64,000 nucleotides of DNA from Candidatus Eiseniibacteriota bacterium (GCA_020349905.1 CP070702.1:1628006-1692005), one strand, 5' to 3'; counted from the first letter of the stretch, positions 23,901 through 33,406 are shown. Notes: generated from the sequence alone by a model not told the origin. A program made the numbers and translations.

Positions 23901-25214
23901 GTGAGAAGATTCTTCAGATTCGACGAGCTGGGCACCGACTACAGAAGAGAGATAGTAGGCGGGATAACCACCTTCATCGCGATGGCATACATCATCATAG
24001 TCAACCCGGCCATTCTCGCCCAGGGCGGTATCCCGCGCGACGCGTGTACGACCGCCACCATCGTGGCCGCCGCGGTCGGCACGCTCCTCATGGCAATCTA
24101 CGCGAGACGCCCCTTCGCCGTGGCCCCATACATGGGGGAGAACGCCTTCATCGCGTTTACCGTCTGCATCGGAATGGGATACAGCTGGGAGAAAGCCCTG
24201 GGGGCCGTGTTCATAGGCGGCATCATATTCGTCGTGATAACTGCCCTCAAAATAAGAAGCTGGATTGCCGCAGCGATTCCGGACAGCCTGAAGCGGAGCT
24301 TCGCCGCGGGAATTGGACTGCTCATAATGTTCATAGGGCTCAACATCACCGGGATAATCAGGGTGGACCCGGATACGGTGGTCGGCCCCGTGAAGATCGG
24401 AATGCTCTCCACGACCGGGCCGCTGCTTTCAGTCTTCGGCCTTCTACTCATCTGCGTGCTGATGATAAGAAGAGTACCGGGCGCGATCCTTATAGGGATC
24501 CTGGCCACGACGGTCCTGTCCCACGTGGCGGGTGCGAGCGAGTGGCCATCCAAACTGGCGGCGGCTCCGCCCTCCCTCTCCCCCACACTGTTCAAGCTCG
24601 ATATCGCTGGAGCTCTCACGCTGGATTTCCTGCCTGTCATCCTGGTCGTGTTCATTCTGGATTTTGTGGACACGATGGGAACACTCGTGGGCGTTTCGGC
24701 GAGGGCCAGGCTGCTAGATAAGAACCTGGACCTGCCGGAGCTGGAGAAGCCGATGATGGCCGATGCAGTTGCCACCGTCGCGGGAGCGGTAGCGGGGACC
24801 TCAACGACCGGGACGTTCATCGAGTCTGCTGCGGGCATCGAGGCAGGGGCCAGGAGCGGGTTCTCCTCCGTGGTGACCGCGTTCATGTTCCTACTGTGTC
24901 TCTTCTTCGCCCCGCTCTTCGTCTCTGTGCCGGCCGTGGCTTACGGAGGAGCGCTGATAGTGGTCGGCTTCCTGATGCTTTCGCCGGTGAGGGAGATTCC
25001 GTTTGACGATTACTCCGAACTCTTTCCCTCCGTGGCGACGATAGTGTTGATGAGTTTCACTTACAACATCGGGTTCGGAATGGCCGCCGGCTTCGTCATG
25101 TATCCGCTGTTCAAGATCGTCGCCGGGAGGGGCAAGGAACTGTCCCCCGGCATCTGGATTCTTTTCGCCGTTTCGGTTCTGCTGTTCGTGTTTTATCCTT
25201 ATAACAGGACCTGA
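23901..25214 (+). CDS. NCS2-family purine permease, AzgA/PbuG type
   Basis: This is a 437-residue membrane protein with about 12-14 hydrophobic segments. 'GGITTFIAMAYIIIVNPAIL' near residue 20 and 'APYMGENAFIAFTV' near residue 80 are the signatures of the AzgA-like branch, which moves hypoxanthine, adenine or guanine with protons. 'FILDFVDTMGTLVGVS' near residue 255 is the transport-domain motif. GTG start 23901 has GGGAGAA 6-7 bases upstream, 10 bases after the last hydroxylase gene. Its place at the end of the two molybdenum hydroxylase sets makes purine uptake followed by oxidation the best reading of the island. Confidence 0.92.
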   Translation: MRRFFRFDELGTDYRREIVGGITTFIAMAYIIIVNPAILAQGGIPRDACTTATIVAAAVGTLLMAIYARRPFAVAPYMGENAFIAFTVCIGMGYSWEKALGAVFIGGIIFVVITALKIRSWIAAAIPDSLKRSFAAGIGLLIMFIGLNITGIIRVDPDTVVGPVKIGMLSTTGPLLSVFGLLLICVLMIRRVPGAILIGILATTVLSHVAGASEWPSKLAAAPPSLSPTLFKLDIAGALTLDFLPVILVVFILDFVDTMGTLVGVSARARLLDKNLDLPELEKPMMADAVATVAGAVAGTSTTGTFIESAAGIEAGARSGFSSVVTAFMFLLCLFFAPLFVSVPAVAYGGALIVVGFLMLSPVREIPFDDYSELFPSVATIVLMSFTYNIGFGMAAGFVMYPLFKIVAGRGKELSPGIWILFAVSVLLFVFYPYNRT

Positions 25215-25304
25215 AAGCCAGGACCGGGAGATACTGGAGAAACGACCGTGAGCTACCGTGAGGGCGCTCTGGATTTCAGAGAGTAGAAGAGGAGGGCATC
25301 AGCA

Positions 25305-26519
25305 ATGTCGCAAGACTGCTATCGTTCCATGAACGACATGTTCAACATCAGGCGGCGCGACTTTTTGAAGATAGGCGGGGTAGTCGGGGCAGGCCTGGTG
25401 CTTGGTACCCCTTCCGCCTGGGCACAGGAGAAGGAAAAGGAGGAGAAGCCGCCGAGGATCAAGACCAACATAGACGACGCCCTGAAGGTCCCCAGGACCG
25501 CGCACTCGCTGCCCGGTCCGTTTCCCGGTAAGGTCGTGGAAGTCCACGACGCCGGTGCGATGGCTGACGACAAGCCCGCGCCCGATGTCGTGAAGGCCAT
25601 GTTTGAAAAGGGCATCGGGAAGTTGACGGGCAAGAACCTGAAGGAGAGCTTCGCTCTGTTCTTCGAAGAGGGCGACGTCGTAGGAATAAAGGTCAACCCC
25701 GTCGGCCCCGGTCTCATAAGCACCCGGCTGGAAGTGGTTGACGTCATCATCGACTGGCTCACTGCGAGCGGCATCAGACGAGAGGACATCGTAATATGGG
25801 ACAGGTTTGACTATATGCTCGCGGATGCAGGTTTCACTCCCGAGAGATATCCTGGAATCGGCATCGAGGGACTTCAAACCATGGACGAGGCCGCGGCTTC
25901 CGGAGAGAGCGAGGACGACAGTCACTGGCTGGATGAGGACGGCAATCACGTGAGCGCCGGCAAGTTCGACATGAACGTCTACTACTGGGCCGATGTTGAA
26001 GGGCCCAAGGACAAGGCCTACCTCAACCAGCACGTGTTCAATGGGAAGCACTCCTATTTCGGAAAGCTGCTCACCAAGAAGTTGACCAAGATCATAAACG
26101 TCCCGGTCTTCAAGAACACGGGAAACGGCATTTCCATGGCCACCAAGAACCTGGGCTACGGCGCCATCTGTAACACCAATAGGCTTCACAGGCCGCTCTT
26201 CTTCGACGTGTGCACGGAGGTTCTTGCGTTTCCGGTCATAAGGGACAAGCTGGTCCTGAACGTCACGGACGGACTGAGGGCACAGTACGACGGCGGCCCC
26301 ATGCCTGCGGCGAAATTCGCCTATCTGTTCAACACGCTCTTCTTTGCGACCGACCCGTTTGCGCTGGACATGGTGTGCCAGCACCTCATGGTGGAGAAGC
26401 GGAAGAGCATGAAGGTCGACGTCAACGAGCATCCCATGTACACCGACTATCTCCGGTATGCCGAGCGCCTGGAACTGGGAGTGGCAGACACCGAGAAGAT
26501 AGAGCACGTGCGTCTCTAG
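25305..26519 (+). CDS. Tat-exported DUF362-type protein
   Basis: The protein has 404 residues. A twin-arginine signal 'RRRDFLKIGG' is at residues 17-26, followed by a hydrophobic core and 'AWAQ'; the Tat route implies that a folded or cofactor-bearing protein is exported. The body has 'GDVVGIKVNPVGPG' and 'IINVPVFKNTGNGISMATKNLGYG', the typical DUF362 phrasing. The DUF362 domain is often linked to iron-sulfur proteins, but no ferredoxin Cys motif is present here. GAGGAGGG lies upstream of the ATG. The next gene (28 bases on) encodes a secreted protein of another uncharacterised family, probably its partner. Function unknown. Confidence 0.85.
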   Translation: MSQDCYRSMNDMFNIRRRDFLKIGGVVGAGLVLGTPSAWAQEKEKEEKPPRIKTNIDDALKVPRTAHSLPGPFPGKVVEVHDAGAMADDKPAPDVVKAMFEKGIGKLTGKNLKESFALFFEEGDVVGIKVNPVGPGLISTRLEVVDVIIDWLTASGIRREDIVIWDRFDYMLADAGFTPERYPGIGIEGLQTMDEAAASGESEDDSHWLDEDGNHVSAGKFDMNVYYWADVEGPKDKAYLNQHVFNGKHSYFGKLLTKKLTKIINVPVFKNTGNGISMATKNLGYGAICNTNRLHRPLFFDVCTEVLAFPVIRDKLVLNVTDGLRAQYDGGPMPAAKFAYLFNTLFFATDPFALDMVCQHLMVEKRKSMKVDVNEHPMYTDYLRYAERLELGVADTEKIEHVRL

Positions 26520-26547
26520 GCCGTGGGGGCGGGGAGAAGGTAATCCG

Positions 26548-27453
26548 ATGAACAGATACGTCACCCTGTGTATCGTTATGCTTCTTTCTCTTGTCTCAGT
26601 CGCGGAGCGTCCCGTTCCGAGGGACGACTTCGCGCCCGGATGGACCCTCTCCGGCAGAGCGCTTCGTTTTGCCCAGGAGAATCTCTATGACTACATCGAT
26701 GGCGGGGCGGAGCTGTTCCTGGAGTTCGGATTCGAGGAGCTGGCAGTCTACAGGTACGCCAGGGGCGAGGAAGAAATCACGCTGGAGATGTATCGCATGG
26801 AAAGCCCGGCATCGGCCCTGGGCATCTACCTGATGAGGTGCGGAGAGGAGACGCCGGTGGAGGGAATAAGGGCGAGGAACTCCGGAGACAGGTATCAGTT
26901 CAACGTTCTCAAGGGAAGCCACTTCGTTCAGGTGAACAGCTTCGAGGGAGACGAATCGCTCGTCCCGGTCATGGTGGCCTTGACGCAGCGGGCGCTTCAG
27001 GGTGTCCCGGAAGGCGATTCGGTCAGGCTCTTCGAGCATCTGCCCCGAGAGGGGCTGGTGCGCGGCTCGGAGCTCTTAATCCGGGGCCCGTACGGGTTGC
27101 AGGCCGTCTTCACCTTCGGGAAGGGGGACGTGCTCAAGCTGGGTGGGGAAGTGTTCGGGGTGGTAGGAAACTACGAGCTCGGGGACTCCGGGGCCGGTGG
27201 GTGCGGTGAGGAGGACGGTCGAACCTATTCCAAGATATTCATTCCGTACTCGGACGCAGAGGCTGCGCGGTCCGCGTACGAGAGCCTCGTCCAGAACCTT
27301 GATGAGCATGTCACGGTCCTTGCCCGGTCCGAGAGCGGATTCGTCTTCAGGGATTACCGCGGCAAGTTCGGCTCGGCCGAGCTGAAAGGCCGCCTGCTGG
27401 AGCTCAGGGTGAATCTGCCGGAGAGGCCGGTTTCTGCTTCTGAAGAACCGTGA
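26548..27453 (+). CDS. Secreted DUF6599-like protein
   Basis: The protein has 301 residues with a short signal peptide (about 1-19). 'LYDYIDGGAELFLEFGFEELAVYRY' around residues 47-71 is the strongest landmark and matches the family I know as DUF6599, in which an Asp-Gly-Gly-Ala-Glu block precedes an aromatic strand. The rest is alternating beta and loop, with 'MYRMESPASALGIYLM' and a second similar block later ('KIFIPYSDAEAARSAYESL'), suggesting two related lobes. No enzyme motif is evident. It directly follows the Tat-exported DUF362 gene, and I infer a shared periplasmic job. GGGGAGAAGG precedes the ATG. Confidence 0.75.
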   Translation: MNRYVTLCIVMLLSLVSVAERPVPRDDFAPGWTLSGRALRFAQENLYDYIDGGAELFLEFGFEELAVYRYARGEEEITLEMYRMESPASALGIYLMRCGEETPVEGIRARNSGDRYQFNVLKGSHFVQVNSFEGDESLVPVMVALTQRALQGVPEGDSVRLFEHLPREGLVRGSELLIRGPYGLQAVFTFGKGDVLKLGGEVFGVVGNYELGDSGAGGCGEEDGRTYSKIFIPYSDAEAARSAYESLVQNLDEHVTVLARSESGFVFRDYRGKFGSAELKGRLLELRVNLPERPVSASEEP

Positions 27454-27829
27454 GCGTCTCTGCCGGGAGTCCTCACGGCACATCAACACTTCCCTGTCGA
27501 GTCGGCCCTCTTCTGAACGCGGCGTCTCCCCTGGTACCCTCAAGACTTTTGTATCAGATTGGTTTTCTTCTGAGCGCCGTGTCTCCTCGTGCTTCGTTGA
27601 TTCTGCGGCGGTTCTCTGCTATAATGCAAACACAGAGGGCTTGAGGGAGACCAGGTTTTTCGGTTATAGGACGTGCAAGGGCTCCGAGGGAGTCCGGGGC
27701 GATTACGATTCCTCTGTGTCTCTCCGTTCTGTGGTTGGCCGACACGCTGAGGGGGTCGGAGATTCTGCCCCCTCTTTGACGTTCTGGGGCCGGCCGGGTG
27801 CGTGGACGCGGTGTCCGTAAGGAGGCCGG
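27454..27829. other. Intergenic region with strong promoter and 200-base leader
   Basis: It holds the promoter at 27597-27625. The leader contains GAGGGGG (27749-27755) pairing with CCCCCTC (27768-27774) followed by TTT, a possible weak attenuator. I could not match the leader to a known riboswitch. Confidence 0.45.
27597..27625 (+). promoter_or_regulatory. Promoter of the repeat-protein gene
   Basis: TTGATT (27597-27602), 17-base spacer, perfect TATAAT (27620-27625). One of the best sigma-70-type promoters in the window. Confidence 0.88.
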
Positions 27830-29821
27830 ATGGGGTTTGTGGAAGATTCCTTGACGTACGGAAAACGGGTACGTGCACTGCTATTGCTCGTGCCGATTTT
27901 GCTCCTGCCGGCGTACGCAGCCGCATCGTGGCAGGAGAACGGCAATCCGGTTTGTGTCGAGACAGGTACCCAGCAGTTCCCGGACGTAATGCCCGACGGT
28001 GAGGGCGGCGCGTTCATCGTGTGGGAGGATTACAGGGGCTCTGACTTGGACATCTACGCCCAGCGACTGGGCCCGTCCGGTGCGGCCCTGTGGCCCGCGA
28101 ACGGCGTTCCCATCTGCACGACCAGCGGCGGGCAGATCTTTGCCGAGATAGCGCCGGACGGCGCGGGGGGCGCCATAATAGTGTGGGAGGATCGCAGGGC
28201 GCCGGGAGGTGACATCTACGCACAGCGGGTCGACGCCTCGGGTGCCGTCCTCTGGGCCGAGAACGGCGTTCCCGTCTGCACTCACTCCGCCTCCCAGATA
28301 AACCCCGAAATCACGTCCGACGGTGAGGGCGGCGCGGTCGTCGTGTGGCAGGATCTTCGGGGAGGCGGCGACACGGGCTGGGAGATATACACGCAACGCC
28401 TGAACGCATCCGGAAGCGCCCTGTGGACCCAGGACGGAGTTGCCGTTTCCACGGCCTGGGGGACGCAGTGGTATCCGGAACTCGTTTCGGACGGGGCGGG
28501 AGGCGCCATCATCACCTGGGCCGACAGGCGCAATTGGAACAGCGACATTTTCGTTCAACGCGTGGACGCCTCTGGCAACGTGTTGTGGGCGGCGAACGGC
28601 GCCACCGTGTGCATAGTCCCCGAGAACCAGCGTTATCCCGACATCATCTCAGACGGTGTTGGCGGTGCCGTCATTGGCTGGCACGATTTCCGGGTGGATG
28701 CAGGTTCTCCGGACATCTACATCCAGCGGGTGGACGCGTTCGGCACGATGTTGTGGACCGAGGGTGGAGTCTCCGTATGCAGCGCGACCGATGACCAGTA
28801 CGAGGCCGCGCTCGCGCCTGACGGCGCCGGAGGTGCCATCGTCACCTGGTATGACCGCCGCAGCGGAGTCGACTACGACATCTACGTTCAACGGGTGAAC
28901 TCTCTGGGAGTACCGCTCTGGACGATGGACGGGGTGAGTGTGTGTACTGCCACTAACAACCAGGAGTGGCCGGTCATAACCGCTGACGGTTCCGGCGGTG
29001 CCGTCGTTGCCTGGCACGACCTTCGCAGTAACAGCAATTACGACGTTTACGGGCAGAGGGTGGACTCGCTGGGGACCGTGCTGTGGACGCCTGACGGCGT
29101 TGCCATGTGCACCGCTCCCGGCCACCAGAGGCTTCCGGGTATCGCGCCAGACGGCGACGGTGGCGCCATCCTTGCATGGTACGACGGCCGTTCGGGCAAC
29201 GACGACGTGTACGCCCAGAGAGTGAGTTCCGAAGGTTGCAGTGGTCCTACCGGCGTGACGTTTGCGTCCGTCTCTGCCACGGGGCAAAACGGCTACGTCC
29301 GTCTCTCCTGGTGGATGGGAGTGGAAGTATCTGCCGCGGATTTTGCCGTTCAACGTTCCGACTCGCCGGACGGCCAATTTGCGGCGCTCGACGTAACCGT
29401 GTCCGCTGAGGGAAGGGCATCGTTTTCCTGCACGGACCGAAGTGTTCTTTCGGGCAGGAGTTACTGGTACCGCATAGCTCTGAGGGGGTTCTCCGGTACG
29501 GAGTACTATGGACCGGTAGGGGTCTACGTGGAACCGGCTCCGCTCGCATACAGGATCTACCAGAGCTATCCGAATCCCTTCAATCCTTCGTGTACCATAA
29601 GATTTGATGTCCCGGTCGCGGCTCGGGTGACTATGAGAGTCTTTGACGTCAGGGGCTCGATCGTTCGCACGCTCGTGGATGCGAGGATGGAGCCCGGGAC
29701 GTACAACGAAGTGTGGGACGGTAGAGACGAGAGTGGCGGGGAGGTGCCGTCAGGTGTATATTTCTATCGGCTCGAGGCGGCGGGCTTCGTAGCGGTCCGC
29801 AAAGCCACTCTTCTCAGATAG
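27830..29821 (+). CDS. Secreted eight-repeat protein with 'YPNPFNP' FlgD-like sorting domain
   Basis: The protein has 663 residues. A signal peptide covers about residues 1-33 (AYAAAS). Eight repeats of about 50 residues fill 35-465, each with the plan D-G-x-G-G-A-I/V-(2)-W-x-D-x-R, then D-I-Y-x-Q-R-V-D, then G-x-x-L-W, then V-x-V-C-T. This regular beta plan suggests a propeller or solenoid. A fibronectin-like stretch (about 470-570) follows, then 'SYPNPFNPSCTIRF', 'VFDVRGSIVRTL' and 'DESGGEVPSGVYFYRL', the C-terminal secretion/sorting domain common in FCB bacteria. AAGGAGG lies 4 bases before the ATG. Binding or adhesion is a guess; no catalytic residues are seen. Confidence 0.88.
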   Translation: MGFVEDSLTYGKRVRALLLLVPILLLPAYAAASWQENGNPVCVETGTQQFPDVMPDGEGGAFIVWEDYRGSDLDIYAQRLGPSGAALWPANGVPICTTSGGQIFAEIAPDGAGGAIIVWEDRRAPGGDIYAQRVDASGAVLWAENGVPVCTHSASQINPEITSDGEGGAVVVWQDLRGGGDTGWEIYTQRLNASGSALWTQDGVAVSTAWGTQWYPELVSDGAGGAIITWADRRNWNSDIFVQRVDASGNVLWAANGATVCIVPENQRYPDIISDGVGGAVIGWHDFRVDAGSPDIYIQRVDAFGTMLWTEGGVSVCSATDDQYEAALAPDGAGGAIVTWYDRRSGVDYDIYVQRVNSLGVPLWTMDGVSVCTATNNQEWPVITADGSGGAVVAWHDLRSNSNYDVYGQRVDSLGTVLWTPDGVAMCTAPGHQRLPGIAPDGDGGAILAWYDGRSGNDDVYAQRVSSEGCSGPTGVTFASVSATGQNGYVRLSWWMGVEVSAADFAVQRSDSPDGQFAALDVTVSAEGRASFSCTDRSVLSGRSYWYRIALRGFSGTEYYGPVGVYVEPAPLAYRIYQSYPNPFNPSCTIRFDVPVAARVTMRVFDVRGSIVRTLVDARMEPGTYNEVWDGRDESGGEVPSGVYFYRLEAAGFVAVRKATLLR

Positions 29822-29936
29822 GAGCCCGTCCGAGGCCGGCAGAGCCTGGCGTTGAGGGACGGCCCGCCTGTAACCGTGCGGGTGGTGGGGACGACGCGCC
29901 CGGCAGGTCAACGTAGGCAAAGAGGAGACCCAGACA

Positions 29937-31013
29937 ATGAGCGCCCTTCTTGATAGTGCACGTACCCTCTCTCCCTGGATAACGGGTCCGGTTGCCTTCG
30001 CCATCTGGGTCGCGGTTCTGGTGGTCCTGCAGAGGGTCGTCATCTCTAGGATCAGGGCCTTTGCTGACAGGAGCGCGTCCGAGATAGACGACGTGATAGT
30101 CTTCTCTATCTCGCGTCCCCTGACTCTTCTCATTCTGGGCAGCGGTTTCCTCCTTCTCTCGAGGATTCTGCCCCTCAGTCCCGGCGTCGACAGGGGTTTC
30201 GGCATCGCCTTCGGTGTCCTCGCACTGTTCGCCGTCATCCTGTTCATAGACAGGCTGGTGCGGGGCCTCATCGGCTTCTACGCGCCGCGAGTGGATTTCC
30301 TGCGGACCTCCAAGACGTTGCTGGTGGGTACAACCAGGGCTCTCGTCATACTGACGGCTCTCTTCATCCTTCTTGCGAACCTGGGCGTCTCCATCACACC
30401 GCTCGTCGCCTCGCTGGGAATCGGCAGCTTGGCCGTGGCCCTGGCCCTCAAGGACACGCTGGCCAATTTCTTCGCGGGGATTCAGGTGCTGATAGACAAG
30501 CCGGTCGCGGTCGGAAACTTCGTGAAACTGGACTCGGGAGAGGACGGCTACGTCACGAAGGTGGGCTGGCGCAGCACGCACATAAGGATGATACCCAACA
30601 ACCTCGTGATAGTGCCCAACTCCAAGCTCATAGACAGCGTGATCAGAAACTACAGCCTGCCTCAGGATGAGCTCACGGTGCGAGTCCAGGTCGGAGTGCA
30701 CTACGCGAGCGACCTGGAGAAGGTCGAGAAGATCACGTGCGAAGTCGGCAAGCAGATAATGCAGACGACCGAGGGGGCCTTTGCGGATTTTGAACCCTAC
30801 ATCCGTTACCACACGTTCGCCGACTTCAGCATAAACTTCATGGTGATACTGAAGGCAAGAACGTTCTGGGACAGCTACCGCGTGAAGCACGAGTTCATCA
30901 AGCTGCTTCAAAGGCGTTTCAAAGAGGAGGGCATCGTAATCCCGTTCCCGATACGAACCCTCGACTTCGAGAAAGAAGACCTGGCTGCGCTGGCAGGGAA
31001 GAAGGGGGGCTAA
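29937..31013 (+). CDS. MscS-family mechanosensitive ion channel
   Basis: The protein has 358 residues with four to five predicted membrane segments (about 14-35, 62-80, 88-108, 132-155, 158-180). The pore-lining helix and following domain read 'LGIGSLAVALALKDTLANFFAGIQVLIDKPVAVGNFV' over about residues 160-197, with the Gly/Ala packing and 'LANFFAG' typical of MscS. 'IPNNLVIVPNSKLID' in the beta domain also matches. It releases solutes under hypo-osmotic stress. It is convergent with the transporter on the minus strand, leaving only 29 bases. The extra N-terminal helices make it longer than E. coli MscS (286). Confidence 0.93.
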   Translation: MSALLDSARTLSPWITGPVAFAIWVAVLVVLQRVVISRIRAFADRSASEIDDVIVFSISRPLTLLILGSGFLLLSRILPLSPGVDRGFGIAFGVLALFAVILFIDRLVRGLIGFYAPRVDFLRTSKTLLVGTTRALVILTALFILLANLGVSITPLVASLGIGSLAVALALKDTLANFFAGIQVLIDKPVAVGNFVKLDSGEDGYVTKVGWRSTHIRMIPNNLVIVPNSKLIDSVIRNYSLPQDELTVRVQVGVHYASDLEKVEKITCEVGKQIMQTTEGAFADFEPYIRYHTFADFSINFMVILKARTFWDSYRVKHEFIKLLQRRFKEEGIVIPFPIRTLDFEKEDLAALAGKKGG

Positions 31014-31042
31014 AGAGGGGAGCGACAGGTCTTACGGTGACG

Positions 31043-33331
31043 TCACGCCTTCTCGTCCTTCTCCTCTTCCGCCGAGTCCGGCTCGGCCTCTTCGGACGCT
31101 TCCGTCTGGTTGGGTTCCACCAGCTCGCCCGTGAACATGCTGGCGTTCTTCACGAAGAACACCGCAGGCAGGTCGCCCGCCAGGTTGTCCAGCCGTTCTG
31201 CGTAGTCCTCTTCTTCTCCGGCGTTCGGTGTGGCGAGTCCCATGAACACGACCTCGGCCCGTGCGCTCTCCTTCTGTATCAGTTCCTGAACGGAGCTCTC
31301 CTTCGGCTTGACTATGACGTGCGGCTTCGCGTCGATGCGAATCCTGGGAATGAGCTGGTTGAGAAAGGTCTCGGTCTGCACCTTCGTCAGTTCGTTTGAG
31401 GCAATGCTCATGACTTTGACCTGCGACTGCCGCCATTCCGGGTTCTGCGTGAGCAGGTGGGCCAGGAGCAGCATGAGGTCTCCGTTGCGCTGAAGTCCTC
31501 CCCACCACACGTGCACGGTCCGGACGACGCCCTCTCTCGGGAACAGGTGGCGCGGCTGAATGCGGCCGATGATGAGCGACTTCTTGAGCCGCTCCAGGCG
31601 CTTCATGGCGTGCAAGAACTCGGCGAGCCGCGCTTTCTCCTTGGCCCAACCTATGACGACGGTGTTGCTCTCGATGCCAGCCATGCCGTTGGCCTGAGCC
31701 ACGTCCACTATTCCGTCCACTACGTCTCTCACCACGCCGACTTCTGCGAAGGCCACGAGCCCTTCCTGGTCCAACGCCTCCTGCATTTCGGTCTGCATCT
31801 TGATTACGTCCACGTTCTCGTCGAGAAGATCGCCCACCACGAGCTGGCAAGCGGTCACGACCCCGCGGCCCTGACTGAACCAATTCCCGAAGCGGATGAG
31901 GTCCAGATGTTGTATGGGGTCAGCGGCGAAGACCAGCACGTGAGGCCGCCAGTTGCGTGCGCTCATCGGCCGGCGTGCCAGTCGCACGAGAGTCCAGCGG
32001 ACCAGCGACTCGTAGATGCCTCTGCGGGCGTCTCCCCATCTCACTTTGCGCTCCCTTCGCGAGAGATACTGCCACAGGGATATCTCCGCAAGTATGGCGA
32101 AAGCTCCCGCGAGTGGGTTTATGAGAAACATCGCAAATATGCACGCCGCTCCACCCAGAAGATTGACCGGCCACGGAGTGCGCACCCTGGGCCGCCAGGA
32201 CGGGTCGCGGCTGAGAGTCTCGACGGCGGCCGCTATGTTGATGGTCCCGTAGACCGTGAGAAAGAACATGGTCACGACGCCCGCCACCGCGTTCAGGTTG
32301 CCCAGGAGTGCGGCTGCAAGGGCCAGCACAACCGCGGCGGTTATCCCCGGCGCCAGTTCCTTCCAGTCTCCTGTTCGCCTTCCGAGAAAGCGGGGAGCCA
32401 GGCGGTCTCTCGCCAGCGCCTGAAGCGTGCGAGGCGCTCCCAGAATCGAGCCGACGGCGGAGGAGAAGATTGCCGACCAGATGCCCGGCAGCACGAGCAG
32501 GAGTCCGAACGGGGCTATGCGCGTCCAGATGAGAGAGTCTTCCCGCAAGTCGGCCGAGCTGGCCGCCATTACGAGCAGCACGGGGACAATCAGGTACACC
32601 GCGAAACCTGTCAGGACCGCAGCGATTGCGCCCAGGGGGATGGCCCGGCCGGGATCCCGCAGGTCGCCGGACAACCCGAGTCCCGCCATCACGCCGGTCA
32701 CTGCGGGGAAGAATACGGCGAAACCCGCCCAGAACGTGATCTCCCCGGAAGGCACGGTGGTGCGGAACGAACCTCCGGAGAACTTCAAGAACGCGCCGAT
32801 TGCGAACGCCACGAGCGAGAGCCCCACGAGGGCCATGAGTGGCAGCTGGACCCTCAGCGCGAACTTGGCGCCGAGGAAAGCCAGGAAGCCAACCAGTATC
32901 ACGATGACGAACGCCGTGGCCTGAACCGGGACCTCCGGCCAGACGATGCGAAGCGACTCCGCCAGACCGTACGAGTAGAGGGTCACCGATATTGTCTGGG
33001 ACAGGAAGAGAGGTACACCTATTGCGCCCCCGATCTCGAGTCCCAGACTTCTGGAGATGATGAAGTACGCTCCGCCCACGCCCACGTGGGTGTTGGTCGC
33101 GATGGACGAGAACGAGAGAGCGGTTATGAGCGTTATCAGGTTGGCGAGCGCCACTACCACGAGTGTCTGGCTGAGGCCCAGGTGGCCCACGAGCCACCCG
33201 GAGCGCAGATACATGATGACGCCCAGGATGGTCAGAATCGTGGGAGTGTAGACTCCCAGGAACGTACCCAGGTTCCTTCTTTCAGGAGCACTCTTCGAGG
33301 CGGCAACTCCGCCGGTGTTGGATAAGGCCAC
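31043..33331 (-). CDS. SLC12-like (cation-chloride cotransporter type) APC-superfamily transporter
   Basis: The protein has 762 residues. Twelve membrane segments span about 20-440, beginning 'LGTFLGVYTPTILTILGVIMYLRSGWLVG', which is the hallmark opening of cation-chloride cotransporters. The segment 'FFPAVTGVMAGLGLSGDLRDPGRAIPLG' is likewise typical (FFPxxTGxxAGxNxSGDLxDPxxxIP). The long soluble C-terminal half (about 450-762) carries a nucleotide-binding-like or USP-like fold and ends in an acidic tail. It starts with GTG at 33331, with AAAGGTGA upstream. Bacterial members of this family are poorly characterised; K or amino-acid transport is possible. Preceded by a minus-strand promoter. 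Confidence 0.88.
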   Translation of the reverse strand: MALSNTGGVAASKSAPERRNLGTFLGVYTPTILTILGVIMYLRSGWLVGHLGLSQTLVVVALANLITLITALSFSSIATNTHVGVGGAYFIISRSLGLEIGGAIGVPLFLSQTISVTLYSYGLAESLRIVWPEVPVQATAFVIVILVGFLAFLGAKFALRVQLPLMALVGLSLVAFAIGAFLKFSGGSFRTTVPSGEITFWAGFAVFFPAVTGVMAGLGLSGDLRDPGRAIPLGAIAAVLTGFAVYLIVPVLLVMAASSADLREDSLIWTRIAPFGLLLVLPGIWSAIFSSAVGSILGAPRTLQALARDRLAPRFLGRRTGDWKELAPGITAAVVLALAAALLGNLNAVAGVVTMFFLTVYGTINIAAAVETLSRDPSWRPRVRTPWPVNLLGGAACIFAMFLINPLAGAFAILAEISLWQYLSRRERKVRWGDARRGIYESLVRWTLVRLARRPMSARNWRPHVLVFAADPIQHLDLIRFGNWFSQGRGVVTACQLVVGDLLDENVDVIKMQTEMQEALDQEGLVAFAEVGVVRDVVDGIVDVAQANGMAGIESNTVVIGWAKEKARLAEFLHAMKRLERLKKSLIIGRIQPRHLFPREGVVRTVHVWWGGLQRNGDLMLLLAHLLTQNPEWRQSQVKVMSIASNELTKVQTETFLNQLIPRIRIDAKPHVIVKPKESSVQELIQKESARAEVVFMGLATPNAGEEEDYAERLDNLAGDLPAVFFVKNASMFTGELVEPNQTEASEEAEPDSAEEEKDEKA

Positions 33332-33376
33332 GTTGAAATCACCTTTCTCACACTATTTCCGGCCAAAACGACCCCA

Positions 33377-33406
33377 ATATTAGAGCGCATCTCGCGAGAA
33401 AGGCAA
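33377..33406 (-). promoter_or_regulatory. Promoter of the SLC12-like gene
   Basis: Read on the minus strand: TTGCCT (33406-33401), 18-base spacer, TAATAT (33382-33377), about 45 bases before the GTG start. Confidence 0.6.

Noticed and set aside
25299..26564. 421-codon open frame on the minus strand
   Set aside because: Antisense to the Tat-exported DUF362 gene; no ribosome site or domain.
27632..27829. Possible riboswitch in the repeat-protein leader
   Set aside because: No match to cyclic-di-GMP, cobalamin, TPP, SAM or glycine core motifs by eye; only one GC hairpin.
31457..33325. 622-codon open frame on the plus strand
   Set aside because: It lies antisense to the SLC12-like transporter in a GC-rich region; composition is polar and repetitive with no family match. 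It is a shadow of the real gene.
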